A stretch of 64,000 bases of DNA from Alphaproteobacteria bacterium (GCA_016124675.1 WGNG01000011.1:1-64000), one strand, 5' to 3'; counted from the stretch's first letter, positions 20,555-30,072 are shown. Notes: generated by a model from the letters alone, not told the origin. Made by a program: numbers and translations.

Positions 20555-20814
20555 GACGCCGCCTCCAGCGCCTGCGGCCAGGCCGGCGCCACCGCCACGA
20601 CCTCGTACATCTTGGCGATCTGGGCGCAGACCGTCTCCACCTGGCGGCCCGGATCGCGCGGCGACACCTCAAGGGTCAGGCGCGCGGCCGCGCCCGGACG
20701 CGCCGGCGGCAGGGACATCGCACGCACGACGAAACCGCGCCGCTCCACCAGGCCGATAAGGCGCAGCACCGCGCCCTCGCCGGGACGAAAATCAATATCG
20801 ATGCGGCAGGTCAT
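20551..20814 (-). CDS. ilvN: Acetolactate synthase small-subunit/ACT protein (short IlvN/IlvM type)
   Basis: 87 aa ACT-like 'RIDIDFRPGEGAVLRLIGLVERRGFVVRAMSL...'; translationally coupled (ATGA overlaps) between the large subunit and leuA. Confidence 0.85.
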   Translation of the reverse strand: MTCRIDIDFRPGEGAVLRLIGLVERRGFVVRAMSLPPARPGAAARLTLEVSPRDPGRQVETVCAQIAKMYEVVAVAPAWPQALEAAS

Positions 20815-22520
20815 GACGCCTCCATCATGTCGGAATTGGATTTGCCCGGCGGCACCAGCGGCCAGACGTTTTCGGCCGGGTCGATGCGCACATGGGCCAG
20901 GATCGGCCCGCGCGTCTTGAGCAGGCGGTCAATGGCGCCGGGCACATCGGCGCGCCGGTCCACGGTGAACGCCTCGATCCCGAAGGCGCGGGCCACTTCA
21001 GCGAAATCGGGATTGTCGTAGAGGTCGACCTCGGAGAAATTCTGCTCGTAGAACAGCTCCTGCCACTGGCGCACCATGCCCAGCTGGGAATTGTCCAACA
21101 GCACGATCTTCAGCGGCAGGCCATAACGGCGCAGCGTCGCCAGCTCCTGGATATTCATCATGATCGAGCCGTCGCCGGTCACCGTCACCACGGTCGCGTC
21201 CGGCTCGGCGAACAGCGCGCCGATGCCCGCCGGAATGCCGTAGCCCATGGCGCCGAGCCCGGCGCTGGTCAGGTGAGCCTGGGGCCTTGAGAAGCGGCAG
21301 TGCTGGGCCACCCACATCTGGTGCTGGCCCACATCGCAGGTCACGATGAAACGGTCGCCGGCCTGGCGCGACAGCGCGTTGAGCAAGGCCGGGGCATAGA
21401 CGCCCGCGCCCGGAGCGTCATAGCGGAAGGCCCAGTCGGCGGCGTTGCGGGCGCAGCGCGTCCGCCACGCGGCGATGTCCAGCCGCCCCGGCTCCAGCTG
21501 GGTCAGGATGGCCGCGATATCGCCGGGCAGCGCCACATTGGCGCGGCGCAGCTTGGAAATCTCCGACGCGTCGCCATCGATATGGATCACCTGCGCGCCC
21601 GGCGCGAACGTGTCGAGCTTGCCGGTGGCGCGATCATCAAAACGCGCACCCACACAGATCAAGAGATCGCTTTCCATCACCGCCGTGTTGGCCGCGCGCG
21701 TGCCGTGCATGCCCAGCATGCCCAGGAAGTCCTCGCGCTCGGTGGGCAGGCCGCCCAGACCCTTCAGCGTCGCCACCGCCGGGATGCGGGTGCGGTCATG
21801 GAAATCGCGCAAGGCTGCCTCAGCCCGGGCGATGGCAATTCCGCCGCCAAAATACAGAACCGGGCGGCGCGCCGCGCGGATCAGGGCTTCAGCCGCCCGC
21901 ATGGACGCCGGATCAGGCGATGCATAACCGGCGGGCGCCGGGACCGGTCCCGCTGGGGGGAACGGCCCGAGGGCTTGGGTGACGTCCTTGGGCAGGTCGA
22001 TCAGGACCGGCCCCGGGCGCCCGCCCTTCGCCAGCGCGAACGCTTCGGCGAAGATCTCAGGGATGTCGGCAGCGCTGCGCGCAATGAAGGAATGCTTCAC
22101 GATCGGCAGGGTGACGCCGAACACGTCAATCTCCTGGAACGCATCAGTGCCCATCAGCGACGTGCCCACCTGGCCGGTGATCGCCACCATGGGCACTGAA
22201 TCCATGAAGGCGTTGGCGATGCCGGTGATCAGATTGGTGGCGCCCGGCCCGGACGTGGCCAGGCACACGCCCGGCTCGCCCGACACCCGGCCATAGGCGT
22301 CCGCCGCCAGCGCCGCCGCCTGCTCATGGCGCACCAGCACGTGCTTCAGGCGTGAGCCGGGCAGCGCGTCATAGACCGGCATGATCGCCCCGCCGGGATA
22401 GCCGAACACATAGTCCACGCCCTCACGCTCCAGCGCCTCGACGACCAGATGGGCGCCGGTGCGCGCAGCCGGTTTCGCGGCCAGATCATGCGGCGGGGGC
22501 GGGGCGGCGGCGGTCAGCAT
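20811..22520 (-). CDS. ilvB: Acetolactate synthase large subunit
   Basis: 'VEALEREGVDYVFGYPGGAIMPVYDAL', 'VCLATSGPGATNLITGIANAFMDSVPMVAITGQV', 'GDGSIMMNIQELATLRRYGLPLKIVLLDNSQLGMVRQWQELFY'; ATG 22520 chosen. Confidence 0.96.
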   Translation of the reverse strand: MLTAAAPPPPHDLAAKPAARTGAHLVVEALEREGVDYVFGYPGGAIMPVYDALPGSRLKHVLVRHEQAAALAADAYGRVSGEPGVCLATSGPGATNLITGIANAFMDSVPMVAITGQVGTSLMGTDAFQEIDVFGVTLPIVKHSFIARSAADIPEIFAEAFALAKGGRPGPVLIDLPKDVTQALGPFPPAGPVPAPAGYASPDPASMRAAEALIRAARRPVLYFGGGIAIARAEAALRDFHDRTRIPAVATLKGLGGLPTEREDFLGMLGMHGTRAANTAVMESDLLICVGARFDDRATGKLDTFAPGAQVIHIDGDASEISKLRRANVALPGDIAAILTQLEPGRLDIAAWRTRCARNAADWAFRYDAPGAGVYAPALLNALSRQAGDRFIVTCDVGQHQMWVAQHCRFSRPQAHLTSAGLGAMGYGIPAGIGALFAEPDATVVTVTGDGSIMMNIQELATLRRYGLPLKIVLLDNSQLGMVRQWQELFYEQNFSEVDLYDNPDFAEVARAFGIEAFTVDRRADVPGAIDRLLKTRGPILAHVRIDPAENVWPLVPPGKSNSDMMEAS

Positions 22521-22524
22521 GGCC

Positions 22525-23541
22525 CTATTCCGCCTGACCGGCATTGGCGCCGGGCTGCAGCCACGCCATGCGCGCGCGCAGGCGCGCCCCGGTTCTCTCG
22601 ATGTCCTGCTCCAGGTCCTTGCGCAGCAGGGCGTCATATTTCGGCTTGCCGGCCTGGTTTTCCAGGATCCAGTCGCGGGCGAAGGCGCCCGTCTGAATAT
22701 CGGTCAGCACCTCGCGCATGCGCGCCCGGGTTTCGGCATTGATGACGCGCGGGCCGGAGACGAGATCGCCATACTTGGCGGTCTCCGAGATGAAGTCATG
22801 CATGCGCGCGAGCCCGCCCTCATACATCAGGTCCACGATCAGCTTGAGCTCGTGCAGGCATTCGAAATAGGCGATCTCGGGCTGGTAGCCGGCCTCCACC
22901 AGCGTCTCGTAGCCGGCCGCCACCAGCTCGCTGGCGCCGCCGCACAGCACTGCCTGCTCGCCGAACAGGTCGGTTTCGGTCTCCTCGGCGAAGGTGGTCT
23001 CCAGGGCGCCGCCCGTCGTGCCGCCATTGCCCTTGCAATAGGCCAGCGCCCGCTCGCGCGCCTGCCCCGACGCGTCCTGCCACACCGCAAACAGGCTGGG
23101 CACGCCGCGCCCGATCTCGAACTCCCGGCGCACCAGATCGCCCGGACCCTTGGGCGCCACCAGGATGACGTCGATATCGGCGCGCGGCCGCACCTGGCCG
23201 TAATGGATGGAGAAGCCGTGGGCGACCATCAAGGTCTCGCCCGGCGCCATGTTGGGCGCGATATCGGTCTCATAGACCGTCTTGTGCGTCATGTCCGGCG
23301 TCAGCATGGCGATGAACGTCGCCCGCCTGGCGGCGTCAGCCGGCGTGAACACCTCAAACCCGTCCGCCGCAGCCCGGGCTGCTGCCTTGCCGCCGGGGCG
23401 GGCGCCGACAATCACCCCATGCCCGCTGTCGCGCAGATTGCGGGCATGGGCCCGGCCCTGGCTGCCATAGCCGATAATGGCGATGGGACCGGGCTGGATC
23501 GCCTCGGCGCGGGCGTCGTCTTCTGTGTAGATGCGGGTCAA
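22525..23541 (-). CDS. ilvC: Ketol-acid reductoisomerase
   Basis: '[28 protein letters not shown]', '[50 protein letters not shown]'. Start inferred as TTG at 23541 (LTRIYTEDD) preceded by ggag; the ORF-track extension to 23871 reads through the attenuator and is rejected. Confidence 0.94.
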   Translation of the reverse strand: MTRIYTEDDARAEAIQPGPIAIIGYGSQGRAHARNLRDSGHGVIVGARPGGKAAARAAADGFEVFTPADAARRATFIAMLTPDMTHKTVYETDIAPNMAPGETLMVAHGFSIHYGQVRPRADIDVILVAPKGPGDLVRREFEIGRGVPSLFAVWQDASGQARERALAYCKGNGGTTGGALETTFAEETETDLFGEQAVLCGGASELVAAGYETLVEAGYQPEIAYFECLHELKLIVDLMYEGGLARMHDFISETAKYGDLVSGPRVINAETRARMREVLTDIQTGAFARDWILENQAGKPKYDALLRKDLEQDIERTGARLRARMAWLQPGANAGQAE

Positions 23542-23572
23542 TGTGCAGTCTCCAGGGTGATGACAGGGCAAG

Positions 23573-23599
23573 AAAAAACCCCCGCTCGGGGAGCGGGGG
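23573..23599 (-). promoter_or_regulatory. Transcription attenuator terminator of the ilv leader
   Basis: Minus strand cccccgctc-ccc-gagcggggg followed directly by tttttt, located 31 nt after the leader peptide stop and upstream of ilvC. Confidence 0.9.
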
Positions 23600-23630
23600 T
23601 CCTTGGCGTCTTGGGGAAGTTCAGCTTCCG

Positions 23631-23756
23631 TCAGACAGGCGCCGCCGCTCCGCGAAGGGAGGTGATAAGGACGACGACAAGAAGGACGAACGACGACGCC
23701 GCCACGGCCTGGAGCCGGGCGTTCGCGGTCTTCGCAATGGCCTTCGCGTCGCGCAT
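23631..23756 (-). CDS. ilv operon leader peptide (attenuator peptide)
   Basis: 41 codons + stop: [41 protein letters not shown]; Val/Leu/Ile run VLLVVVLI just upstream of an intrinsic terminator before ilvC. Below the size cutoff of the ORF track. Confidence 0.9.
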   Translation of the reverse strand: MRDAKAIAKTANARLQAVAASSFVLLVVVLITSLRGAAAPV

Positions 23757-24069
23757 GGCGGGCCGTCTCGACTGGGTGGGCGTCCAGGACCGTCCTGAAC
23801 GCAGCTGACGCGGCGATGCTGCATGTGCGGCCTCGCCGACCTGTCGAAAAGCCTAGGGGCGATAACGCCACCTTGGCAACAGGGAAAATGTACGGACCTT
23901 CGAAAAAAATTTTTCGATATAATTTTCAATTGCTTACGAGTGTATTTCCACTGCCGCCCGACGAAATTGTGTCTTTTGGGCCACATCAGGCTGGTTGACG
24001 CGGTGTGGAAAAGCCGCCCATCGTGGCGTCAGCGCTGAGCAGGTGCAGCGCAAATTTTCGGAGCCCGAC

Positions 24070-24219
24070 ATGGCCTTCGCCGCCGTCCTTCGTGGTCTTG
24101 ATCTGGCAGGCGCCAACGCGCTGGCGGGTCTTGGCGTGCGCCTCGACGGCCTCATGCTCCTCGTCTCCACGACCACGGCCACCACCACCATTACAGGCGG
24201 GCGGTGCGGCGCGGGCTGA
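24070..24219 (+). CDS. thrL: thr operon leader peptide (attenuator peptide)
   Basis: ...MLLVSTTTATTTITGGRCGAG*; six Thr in STTTATTTIT (seven Thr/Ile positions within TTTATTTIT). ATG at 24070 (49 aa, ggag SD) or internal ATG at 24154 (21 aa). Confidence 0.88.
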   Translation: MAFAAVLRGLDLAGANALAGLGVRLDGLMLLVSTTTATTTITGGRCGAG

Positions 24220-24247
24220 GGAACAACTCTCACACCTGACCGACCCG

Positions 24248-24278
24248 ACCCGCTCCCGGCCCCGGAAGCGGGTTTTTT
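24248..24278 (+). promoter_or_regulatory. Transcription attenuator terminator of the thr leader
   Basis: acccgctcccggccccggaagcgggt followed by tttttt, 28 nt after the leader stop and ~40 nt before the thrA ATG. Confidence 0.88.
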
Positions 24279-24319
24279 CTTGGCTGAATTTCCGGCCACC
24301 CAACAAGGACCCGACGATC

Positions 24320-26065
24320 ATGGACCCCGCTCTTGCCCCATCCGCCGCCCGCCCGCTTTGCGTGCTGAAATTCGGCGGCTCGGTGCTCACCACCCGGGCT
24401 GACTACGCCCTGGCCGGCGCCGAAGCCTACCGCCACGTGCGCGACGGCGAGACCGTGATCATCATCGTGTCCGCGCTGCAGGGCGAAACCGACGCCCTGT
24501 TCGCCGAGGCTGAGGCCGCTGGCGCGGGCGCCTGTCCTGCCATGACGGCGCGTCTTGTCCGGCTGGGCGAATACCGCTCTGCGGCGCTGATGGGGCTGGA
24601 GCTCGCCCGGCTCGGCGTGCGCGCACGCGTGCTCGACCCGCACGAGATCGCGCTGGAAGCCGAAGGCGATCCGCTGGACGCCGATCTTGTGCGCCTTGAC
24701 CGAAAGCGGCTTGATGCGGCGCTGCGCGATGTCGAGGCGGTCGTCCTGCCCGGCTTCACCGCTGGTCATGCCCGCCACGGCGCCGTGACGCTGGGCCGGG
24801 GCGGCACGGACCTGACGGCGGTCTTCTTCGCCGCGCAGGCCGGGGCGCGGCGCGTGCGCCTGATCAAGGATGTGGACGGGGTCTATACCGATGATCCGGC
24901 CCGCGATCCGGCCGCGCGCCGCTATGACCGGCTGGATTACGACGCCGCCCTGAAAGCCAGCCGCGGCCTGATCCAGCCCAAGGCGATCGAGGCGGCCCGC
25001 GCCGCCGGGCTGGAGATCGAGATCGCCGCCATGGGCGCCGGTCACGCCACCCGCGTCGCGCCCGGCCCCGCCGTCATCGGCGCGCCGGTGCGCGCGCGCC
25101 CCTTGCGCGTGGCGCTTCTGGGATGCGGCGCGGTGGGATCAGGCGTGCTCGATCACCTCATCGCCCGGCCTGACCTGTTCGTGCTCAATCCGGTCCTGGT
25201 GCGCCGCCCGGAGCGCCGCGCCGATGACCGGCGCGCCGCCTTCACCGCAAACGCCGACCGCGCGCTGGCCGATGCCCCGGACCTGGTCATCGAGGCGATG
25301 GGCGGGGTCGATCAGCCTGCAGGGCTGATGCTGCGCGCCCTGGCGGGCGGCGCCCATGTCGTCACCGCCAACAAGGCCGCCCTGGCCGCCCGGTACGAGG
25401 CGCTGAAGGCCGGCGCGCGCATGGCGGACCGGCGCTTGCAATACGCCGCCAGCGTCGGCGGCGGCGTGGTTGTCCTGGAAGCGCTTGATCGCCTCAGGAA
25501 CCGGGGCGTCCTCAGCGTGGAGGGCGTCATGAACGGCACCGGTAATTTCATCCTCAGCCGTCTGCGCGCCGGCGCGGCGTTCGACGATGCGGTGGCTGAA
25601 GCCCAGCGCCTTGGCTTTGCCGAAGCCGACCCCAGCGCCGATGTCGAGGGTCTCGACGCCGCCGACAAGCTGTCGCTCCTCATCCGAGAGGCGTTCGGCA
25701 GAACCGTCCCGCCCGGAGCCATCGCCAGGCAATCCTTGCGTGACGCCACGCCCGCCCGCATCGCCGACGCGGCGTCCCGCGGCGAGGTCTTCAAGCAGGT
25801 CGGACGCTGCGCCCTGAAGCCTGACGGATCGGTGGAGGCGAGCGTGCGCGTCATGAGCCTGCCCCTCGCCCATCCGCTTGCAGGCGCGGTGAACGAGGAG
25901 AACCGTTTTGTGGTCACGCTGGCGGACGGGTCGGTCCACGCGCTGTACGGCAAGGGCGCCGGGCGCTGGCCGACGGCGGCCGCCGTGTTTGCAGACGTGA
26001 TGGACATTGCGCGCGCTTGCGCGTGTGATGGGCCCCGGCGCGCCGCCCTGGCCGCCAGCGCCTGA
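24320..26065 (+). CDS. thrA: Fused aspartate kinase-homoserine dehydrogenase lacking apparent ACT domains
   Basis: AK motifs 'VLKFGGSVLTT', 'GRGGTDLTAVFFAAQAGARRVRLIKDVDGVYTDDP'; HSD motifs 'VALLGCGAVGSGVLDHL', 'VVTANKAALA', 'GVMNGTGNFILSRL', 'EADPSADVEGLDAADKLSLL'. 581 aa from ATG 24320. Confidence 0.93.
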   Translation: MDPALAPSAARPLCVLKFGGSVLTTRADYALAGAEAYRHVRDGETVIIIVSALQGETDALFAEAEAAGAGACPAMTARLVRLGEYRSAALMGLELARLGVRARVLDPHEIALEAEGDPLDADLVRLDRKRLDAALRDVEAVVLPGFTAGHARHGAVTLGRGGTDLTAVFFAAQAGARRVRLIKDVDGVYTDDPARDPAARRYDRLDYDAALKASRGLIQPKAIEAARAAGLEIEIAAMGAGHATRVAPGPAVIGAPVRARPLRVALLGCGAVGSGVLDHLIARPDLFVLNPVLVRRPERRADDRRAAFTANADRALADAPDLVIEAMGGVDQPAGLMLRALAGGAHVVTANKAALAARYEALKAGARMADRRLQYAASVGGGVVVLEALDRLRNRGVLSVEGVMNGTGNFILSRLRAGAAFDDAVAEAQRLGFAEADPSADVEGLDAADKLSLLIREAFGRTVPPGAIARQSLRDATPARIADAASRGEVFKQVGRCALKPDGSVEASVRVMSLPLAHPLAGAVNEENRFVVTLADGSVHALYGKGAGRWPTAAAVFADVMDIARACACDGPRRAALAASA

Positions 26066-26077
26066 AGGAGACGCCCC

Positions 26078-27025
26078 ATGATCCAGTCCGCCACGGCCAG
26101 CGCGCCCGCCAGCATCGGCAATGTCTCGGTCGGGTTCGACGTTCTGGGCCAGGCCTTTGACGCCGTGCGCGACACCATCACCGCCGAGCGCGTGCGCGGC
26201 TCGGGCGTGACGCTCGGGTCCGTGGGCGGGCTCGCCGACGCCCTGCCCGACAGTCTTGAATCCAACACCGCCCTCGCCGCTGCGGGTGCGGTCCTGTCTG
26301 CCGCGCGCGCGCCCTTCGCCGTGCGCATCTCGATCCACAAGGGCGTGCCGATCAGCGCCGGCATGGGCGGGTCCGCCGCCTCTGCGGTCGCGGCGGCTGC
26401 GGCGGTGAACGCCCTGCTCGACACGCCCTTCGCGGTGGAGGACCTGCTGCCGTTCGCGCTCAGGGGCGAGGCGGTGTCCGCCGACCCGCCGCCCTGGGAC
26501 AATGTGATGGCGAGCCTGCATGGCGGACTGGTGATCGCCGCGCGCCTGGACCCGGCCCTGATCCGCCGCTTGCCCGCGCCGCAAGGCGTCGTGGCGATCC
26601 TCCTGCACCCGGATGTGCGCATCGAGACCCGCGCCGCGCGCGGCATCCTCAAACCGTCCGTGCCGCTGCACACCGCCGTCGAGCACGCCCGGCGCATCAG
26701 CGCCTTCACGCTGGGCTGCGCAACCAACGATTTCGATCTGGTGCGCGCCGGATTTGAAGACATTCTCATCGAACCCCAGCGCAGATACCTGCTGCCAGAA
26801 CTGCCCGCCGTGAAGAAGGCGGCGATGGAGGCCGGCGCGCTGGGATGCTCCTTCTCCGGATCGGGTCCATCCGTCTTCGCCTGGGCGCTCGTCGGCGACG
26901 CCGACGCTGTGGAAGCCGCCATGACCGGCGCCTTCCGGCAGGCCAGACGCCAGGCGCGGGCCTATCGCGCGCCGCTGGACAGCGCCGGTGTGCGCATCGA
27001 GCAGCGGGCGGAGGCGGCGGCGTGA
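26078..27025 (+). CDS. thrB: Homoserine kinase (GHMP family)
   Basis: 'ASAPASIGNVSVGFDVLGQAFD', 'VPISAGMGGSAASAVAAAAAVNALL' GHMP ATP motif, 'EAGALGCSFSGSGPSVFAW'. Confidence 0.96.
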   Translation: MIQSATASAPASIGNVSVGFDVLGQAFDAVRDTITAERVRGSGVTLGSVGGLADALPDSLESNTALAAAGAVLSAARAPFAVRISIHKGVPISAGMGGSAASAVAAAAAVNALLDTPFAVEDLLPFALRGEAVSADPPPWDNVMASLHGGLVIAARLDPALIRRLPAPQGVVAILLHPDVRIETRAARGILKPSVPLHTAVEHARRISAFTLGCATNDFDLVRAGFEDILIEPQRRYLLPELPAVKKAAMEAGALGCSFSGSGPSVFAWALVGDADAVEAAMTGAFRQARRQARAYRAPLDSAGVRIEQRAEAAA

Positions 27026-28329
27026 ATTTCGTCTCCACGCGCCGCGCTGGCGCGCCGGTCCGGTTTGAGGACGCCATCCTCGCCGGCACGGCGCAGGATG
27101 GGGGTCTTTATGTACCCGAACGCCTGCCTGACGACACCCTCAGCGCCCTCACTGGCACAGAATGTATCGCACAGACCGCGCGCATCCTGCTGCAGCCCTT
27201 CGTGGAAGGCGGCCCCCTCGCGCCCGCGCTGGACGCGCTGTGCGACGAAGCGTTCGACTTTGACGCCCCGCTTGTAACCCCCGATCCCGCGCGCCCGGGC
27301 CTTGTGGCGCTGGAATTGTTTCACGGCCCCACCGGCGCGTTCAAGGATTTTGGCGCCCGCTTCCTGATCGCCTGCCTCAGCCGGCTCGCCGATCAGGATG
27401 GACCGCGCACCGTGCTGGCCGCCACCTCGGGAGATACCGGCGGCGCGGTCGGATCCGCCACGCAAGGCCGCGCCGGCGTGCGCGCCATCATCTTGTTTCC
27501 AAAGGGCCGCGTCTCCGCTTTTCAGCGCCACCAGCTGACCTGCTGGGATGCGCCGGTGAGCGCGCTGGAGGTCGAAGGCGATTTCGACGCCTGCCAGGCC
27601 CTTGTGAAAGCGGCCTTCGCTGATGCCGGTCTCGCCGCGCGCCACCGGCTGACCAGCGCCAATTCGATCAATCTCGCCCGCCTTCTGCCCCAGGGCGCGC
27701 ATCTCGCCCGCGCCTGCGCACAGGTCCGCTCGCGCACCGGCATCGCGCCGGGCCTGATCATCCCCACCGGCAATCTCGGCCATGGCGTCGCCGCGCTCTA
27801 CGCCCGCGCCATGGGCGCGTCCATCGGCCCTGTGATCCTGGCGACCAACGCCAACGCCGCCCTTGCCGACTGGGCCGCCACCGGGACTTACAGGCCCCGG
27901 CCCTCGGTCGCCACGCTCGCCAACGCCATGGATGTGGGCGCCGCCAATAATTTCGAACGCCTCGCCGCCTTGCCCGGCCTGTCCGGCAGCGTATCCGTGG
28001 AGCGCGTCGAGGACGACGCGATCCGGGCGCGCATCATCAGCGACTATATCGCGTCAGGCTATGTCTGGTGTCCCCATTCGGCGACGGGCGCCGAAGCCTA
28101 TGCGCGCCTCGGCGCGGCAGAACGCAATGCCCGCCCGTGGATCGTTGCGGCCACAGCCCACCCGTACAAATTCGCCGACATTGTCGAGCCGCTCATCGGC
28201 CGCGCCATCGCCCCGCCCCCGGCGCTGGAGGCCGTTCTGTCACGCCCCTCGCGCGCGATCCTTGCGCAGGCCGATCTGCCCGCCCTTACCCGCCATCTCG
28301 CTTCACTGGAAGAGCCCGTCCTGTCATGA
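27022..28329 (+). CDS. thrC: Threonine synthase
   Basis: '[36 protein letters not shown]', '[16 protein letters not shown]', '[15 protein letters not shown]', '[20 protein letters not shown]'; GTG start at 27022 overlaps thrB stop. Confidence 0.96.
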   Translation: MNFVSTRRAGAPVRFEDAILAGTAQDGGLYVPERLPDDTLSALTGTECIAQTARILLQPFVEGGPLAPALDALCDEAFDFDAPLVTPDPARPGLVALELFHGPTGAFKDFGARFLIACLSRLADQDGPRTVLAATSGDTGGAVGSATQGRAGVRAIILFPKGRVSAFQRHQLTCWDAPVSALEVEGDFDACQALVKAAFADAGLAARHRLTSANSINLARLLPQGAHLARACAQVRSRTGIAPGLIIPTGNLGHGVAALYARAMGASIGPVILATNANAALADWAATGTYRPRPSVATLANAMDVGAANNFERLAALPGLSGSVSVERVEDDAIRARIISDYIASGYVWCPHSATGAEAYARLGAAERNARPWIVAATAHPYKFADIVEPLIGRAIAPPPALEAVLSRPSRAILAQADLPALTRHLASLEEPVLS

Positions 28330-30014
28330 CCGCCAAACGCCCCTCCCACACCCTGATCCAGGGCCCGGCCCGCGCCCCGGCCCGCGCCATGCTGCGCGCG
28401 GCCGGCTTTGACGATGAGCGGCTCGCCAAGCCGCTGATCGCCATCGTCAATACCTGGACCAGCGTCACGCCGTGCAACATGCACCTGGCGAGCCTCGCCG
28501 ATCATGCCCGCGCCGGGATCGAGGCTGCGGGCGGCACGGCGGTGGATTTCAACACCATCGTCGTCACCGACGGCATCGCCATGGGCACCGAGGGCATGCG
28601 CGCCAGCCTTATGAGCCGCGAGTGCGTCGCCGATTCCGCCGAGCTTGCCGTACGCGGCCACTGCCTCGACGCGGTTCTGTTCCTGGTCGGCTGCGACAAG
28701 ACCCTGCCCGGCGCCGCCATGGCGGCGGCCCGGCTCGATCTGCCCAGCGTCATCCTCTATGGCGGCTCGATCATGCAGGGCCGGCTCGGCGGCAAGAACC
28801 TGACCATCCAGGACGTGTTCGAGGCTGTGGGCGCCTGCGCCGCCGGGCGCATCAGCGAAGCCGAACTGATCGAGGTGGAGAAGGCCGCCTGCCCCGGCGC
28901 CGGCGCCTGCGGCGGCCAGTTCACCGCCAACACCATGGCGCTGGCGCTGGGCGTCATGGGCCTCAGCGCCATGGCGCTCAATGATCTACCAGCCGTCGAC
29001 CCCGGCAAGCCCGGAGCCGCCGAGGCCGCCGGGCGTCTCATCGTCGACGCGCTCCATGCCGGGCGCCATGCGCGCAGCCTGATCACGCCTGCCTCGCTCC
29101 GCAACGCCGCCGCCGCCGTCACCGCCACCGCAGGCTCCACCAATGCGATCTTGCATCTGCTCGCCATCGCGCGCGAGGCGGGCGTGCCCACGGACGCCTT
29201 CAACATTGATGATTTTGACGCCATCTCGCGCGCCACGCCGGTGATCGCCGACCTGAAACCCGGCGGGCGCTATATGGCGCCGGACATGAGCGCGGCGGGC
29301 GGCACGCGGCTGCTGGTCCAGCGGCTCCAGCGATCGGGTCATCTGACCGATGCGCCGACCATCACAGGCCGGACACTGTTCGAAGAGGCCGCCCTCGCCG
29401 TGGAAGCGCCCGGCCAGGACGTGATTCGCAGCGCCGCCGATCCGGTGAAGGCGCGCGGCGGGTTCGGCGTGCTCTATGGCGATCTGGCGCCTGAAGGCTG
29501 CGTGGTGAAGCTCGCCGGCCATGAGCGCCTGTTCGTCTCCGGTCCCGCCCGGGTGTTCGATAGCGAGGAGGCCTGTTTCGAGGCGGTCAGTCAGGGCCGC
29601 ATCGCGAAAGGCGATGTGGTGGTGATCCGCTATGAGGGACCCGCCGGCGGCCCCGGCATGCGCGAGATGCTGGCGGTCACGGCGGCGATCCAGGGCGCCG
29701 GGCTCGGCGATGACGTGGCGCTGATCACGGATGGACGGTTTTCCGGGGCCACCTACGGCTTCATGGTGGGTCATGTCGCCCCGGAAGCGGCGCGCGGCGG
29801 GCCGCTGGCCTTCATTCGCGACGGAGACATCATCACTATCGATGTGGACGCGCGCCGGCTCGATGTGGACGCCGATCTCGCCGCCCGCATGGCGCGCGGC
29901 TTCATCGCCCCCAAGCCGCGCTATCCCACCGGCGCCTACGCCAAATACGCCGCGCTGGTGGCCTCGGCGTCACACGGGGCCGTGACCGGCTTTCCCTACG
30001 ACGCGCCAGGCTGA
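28326..30014 (+). CDS. ilvD: Dihydroxy-acid dehydratase
   Basis: '[18 protein letters not shown]', '[31 protein letters not shown]', '[21 protein letters not shown]', '[18 protein letters not shown]', '[24 protein letters not shown]'; ATGA overlap with thrC. Confidence 0.96.
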   Translation: MTAKRPSHTLIQGPARAPARAMLRAAGFDDERLAKPLIAIVNTWTSVTPCNMHLASLADHARAGIEAAGGTAVDFNTIVVTDGIAMGTEGMRASLMSRECVADSAELAVRGHCLDAVLFLVGCDKTLPGAAMAAARLDLPSVILYGGSIMQGRLGGKNLTIQDVFEAVGACAAGRISEAELIEVEKAACPGAGACGGQFTANTMALALGVMGLSAMALNDLPAVDPGKPGAAEAAGRLIVDALHAGRHARSLITPASLRNAAAAVTATAGSTNAILHLLAIAREAGVPTDAFNIDDFDAISRATPVIADLKPGGRYMAPDMSAAGGTRLLVQRLQRSGHLTDAPTITGRTLFEEAALAVEAPGQDVIRSAADPVKARGGFGVLYGDLAPEGCVVKLAGHERLFVSGPARVFDSEEACFEAVSQGRIAKGDVVVIRYEGPAGGPGMREMLAVTAAIQGAGLGDDVALITDGRFSGATYGFMVGHVAPEAARGGPLAFIRDGDIITIDVDARRLDVDADLAARMARGFIAPKPRYPTGAYAKYAALVASASHGAVTGFPYDAPG

Positions 30015-30072
30015 CGCGGCCTTTGCGCGAAGCGCTCGCCAAGGCGCGACTCGCCTGCTAAACGCTGCGCTC

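Noticed and set aside
19550-20920. 456-aa plus-strand ORF opposite leuA
   Set aside because: Antisense shadow; no recognisable motif.
22459-23808. 449-aa plus-strand ORF opposite ilvC and the ilv leader
   Set aside because: Antisense shadow of ilvC; the real signal on this segment is the minus-strand leader peptide and attenuator.
24005-24319. N-terminal 105-aa extension of the thrA ORF
   Set aside because: Reads out of frame across the thr leader peptide and its terminator; true start is ATG 24320.
25139-26686. 515-aa and overlapping 536-aa (25312-26922) minus-strand ORFs opposite thrA/thrB
   Set aside because: Antisense shadow frames; thrA and thrB motifs are unambiguous.
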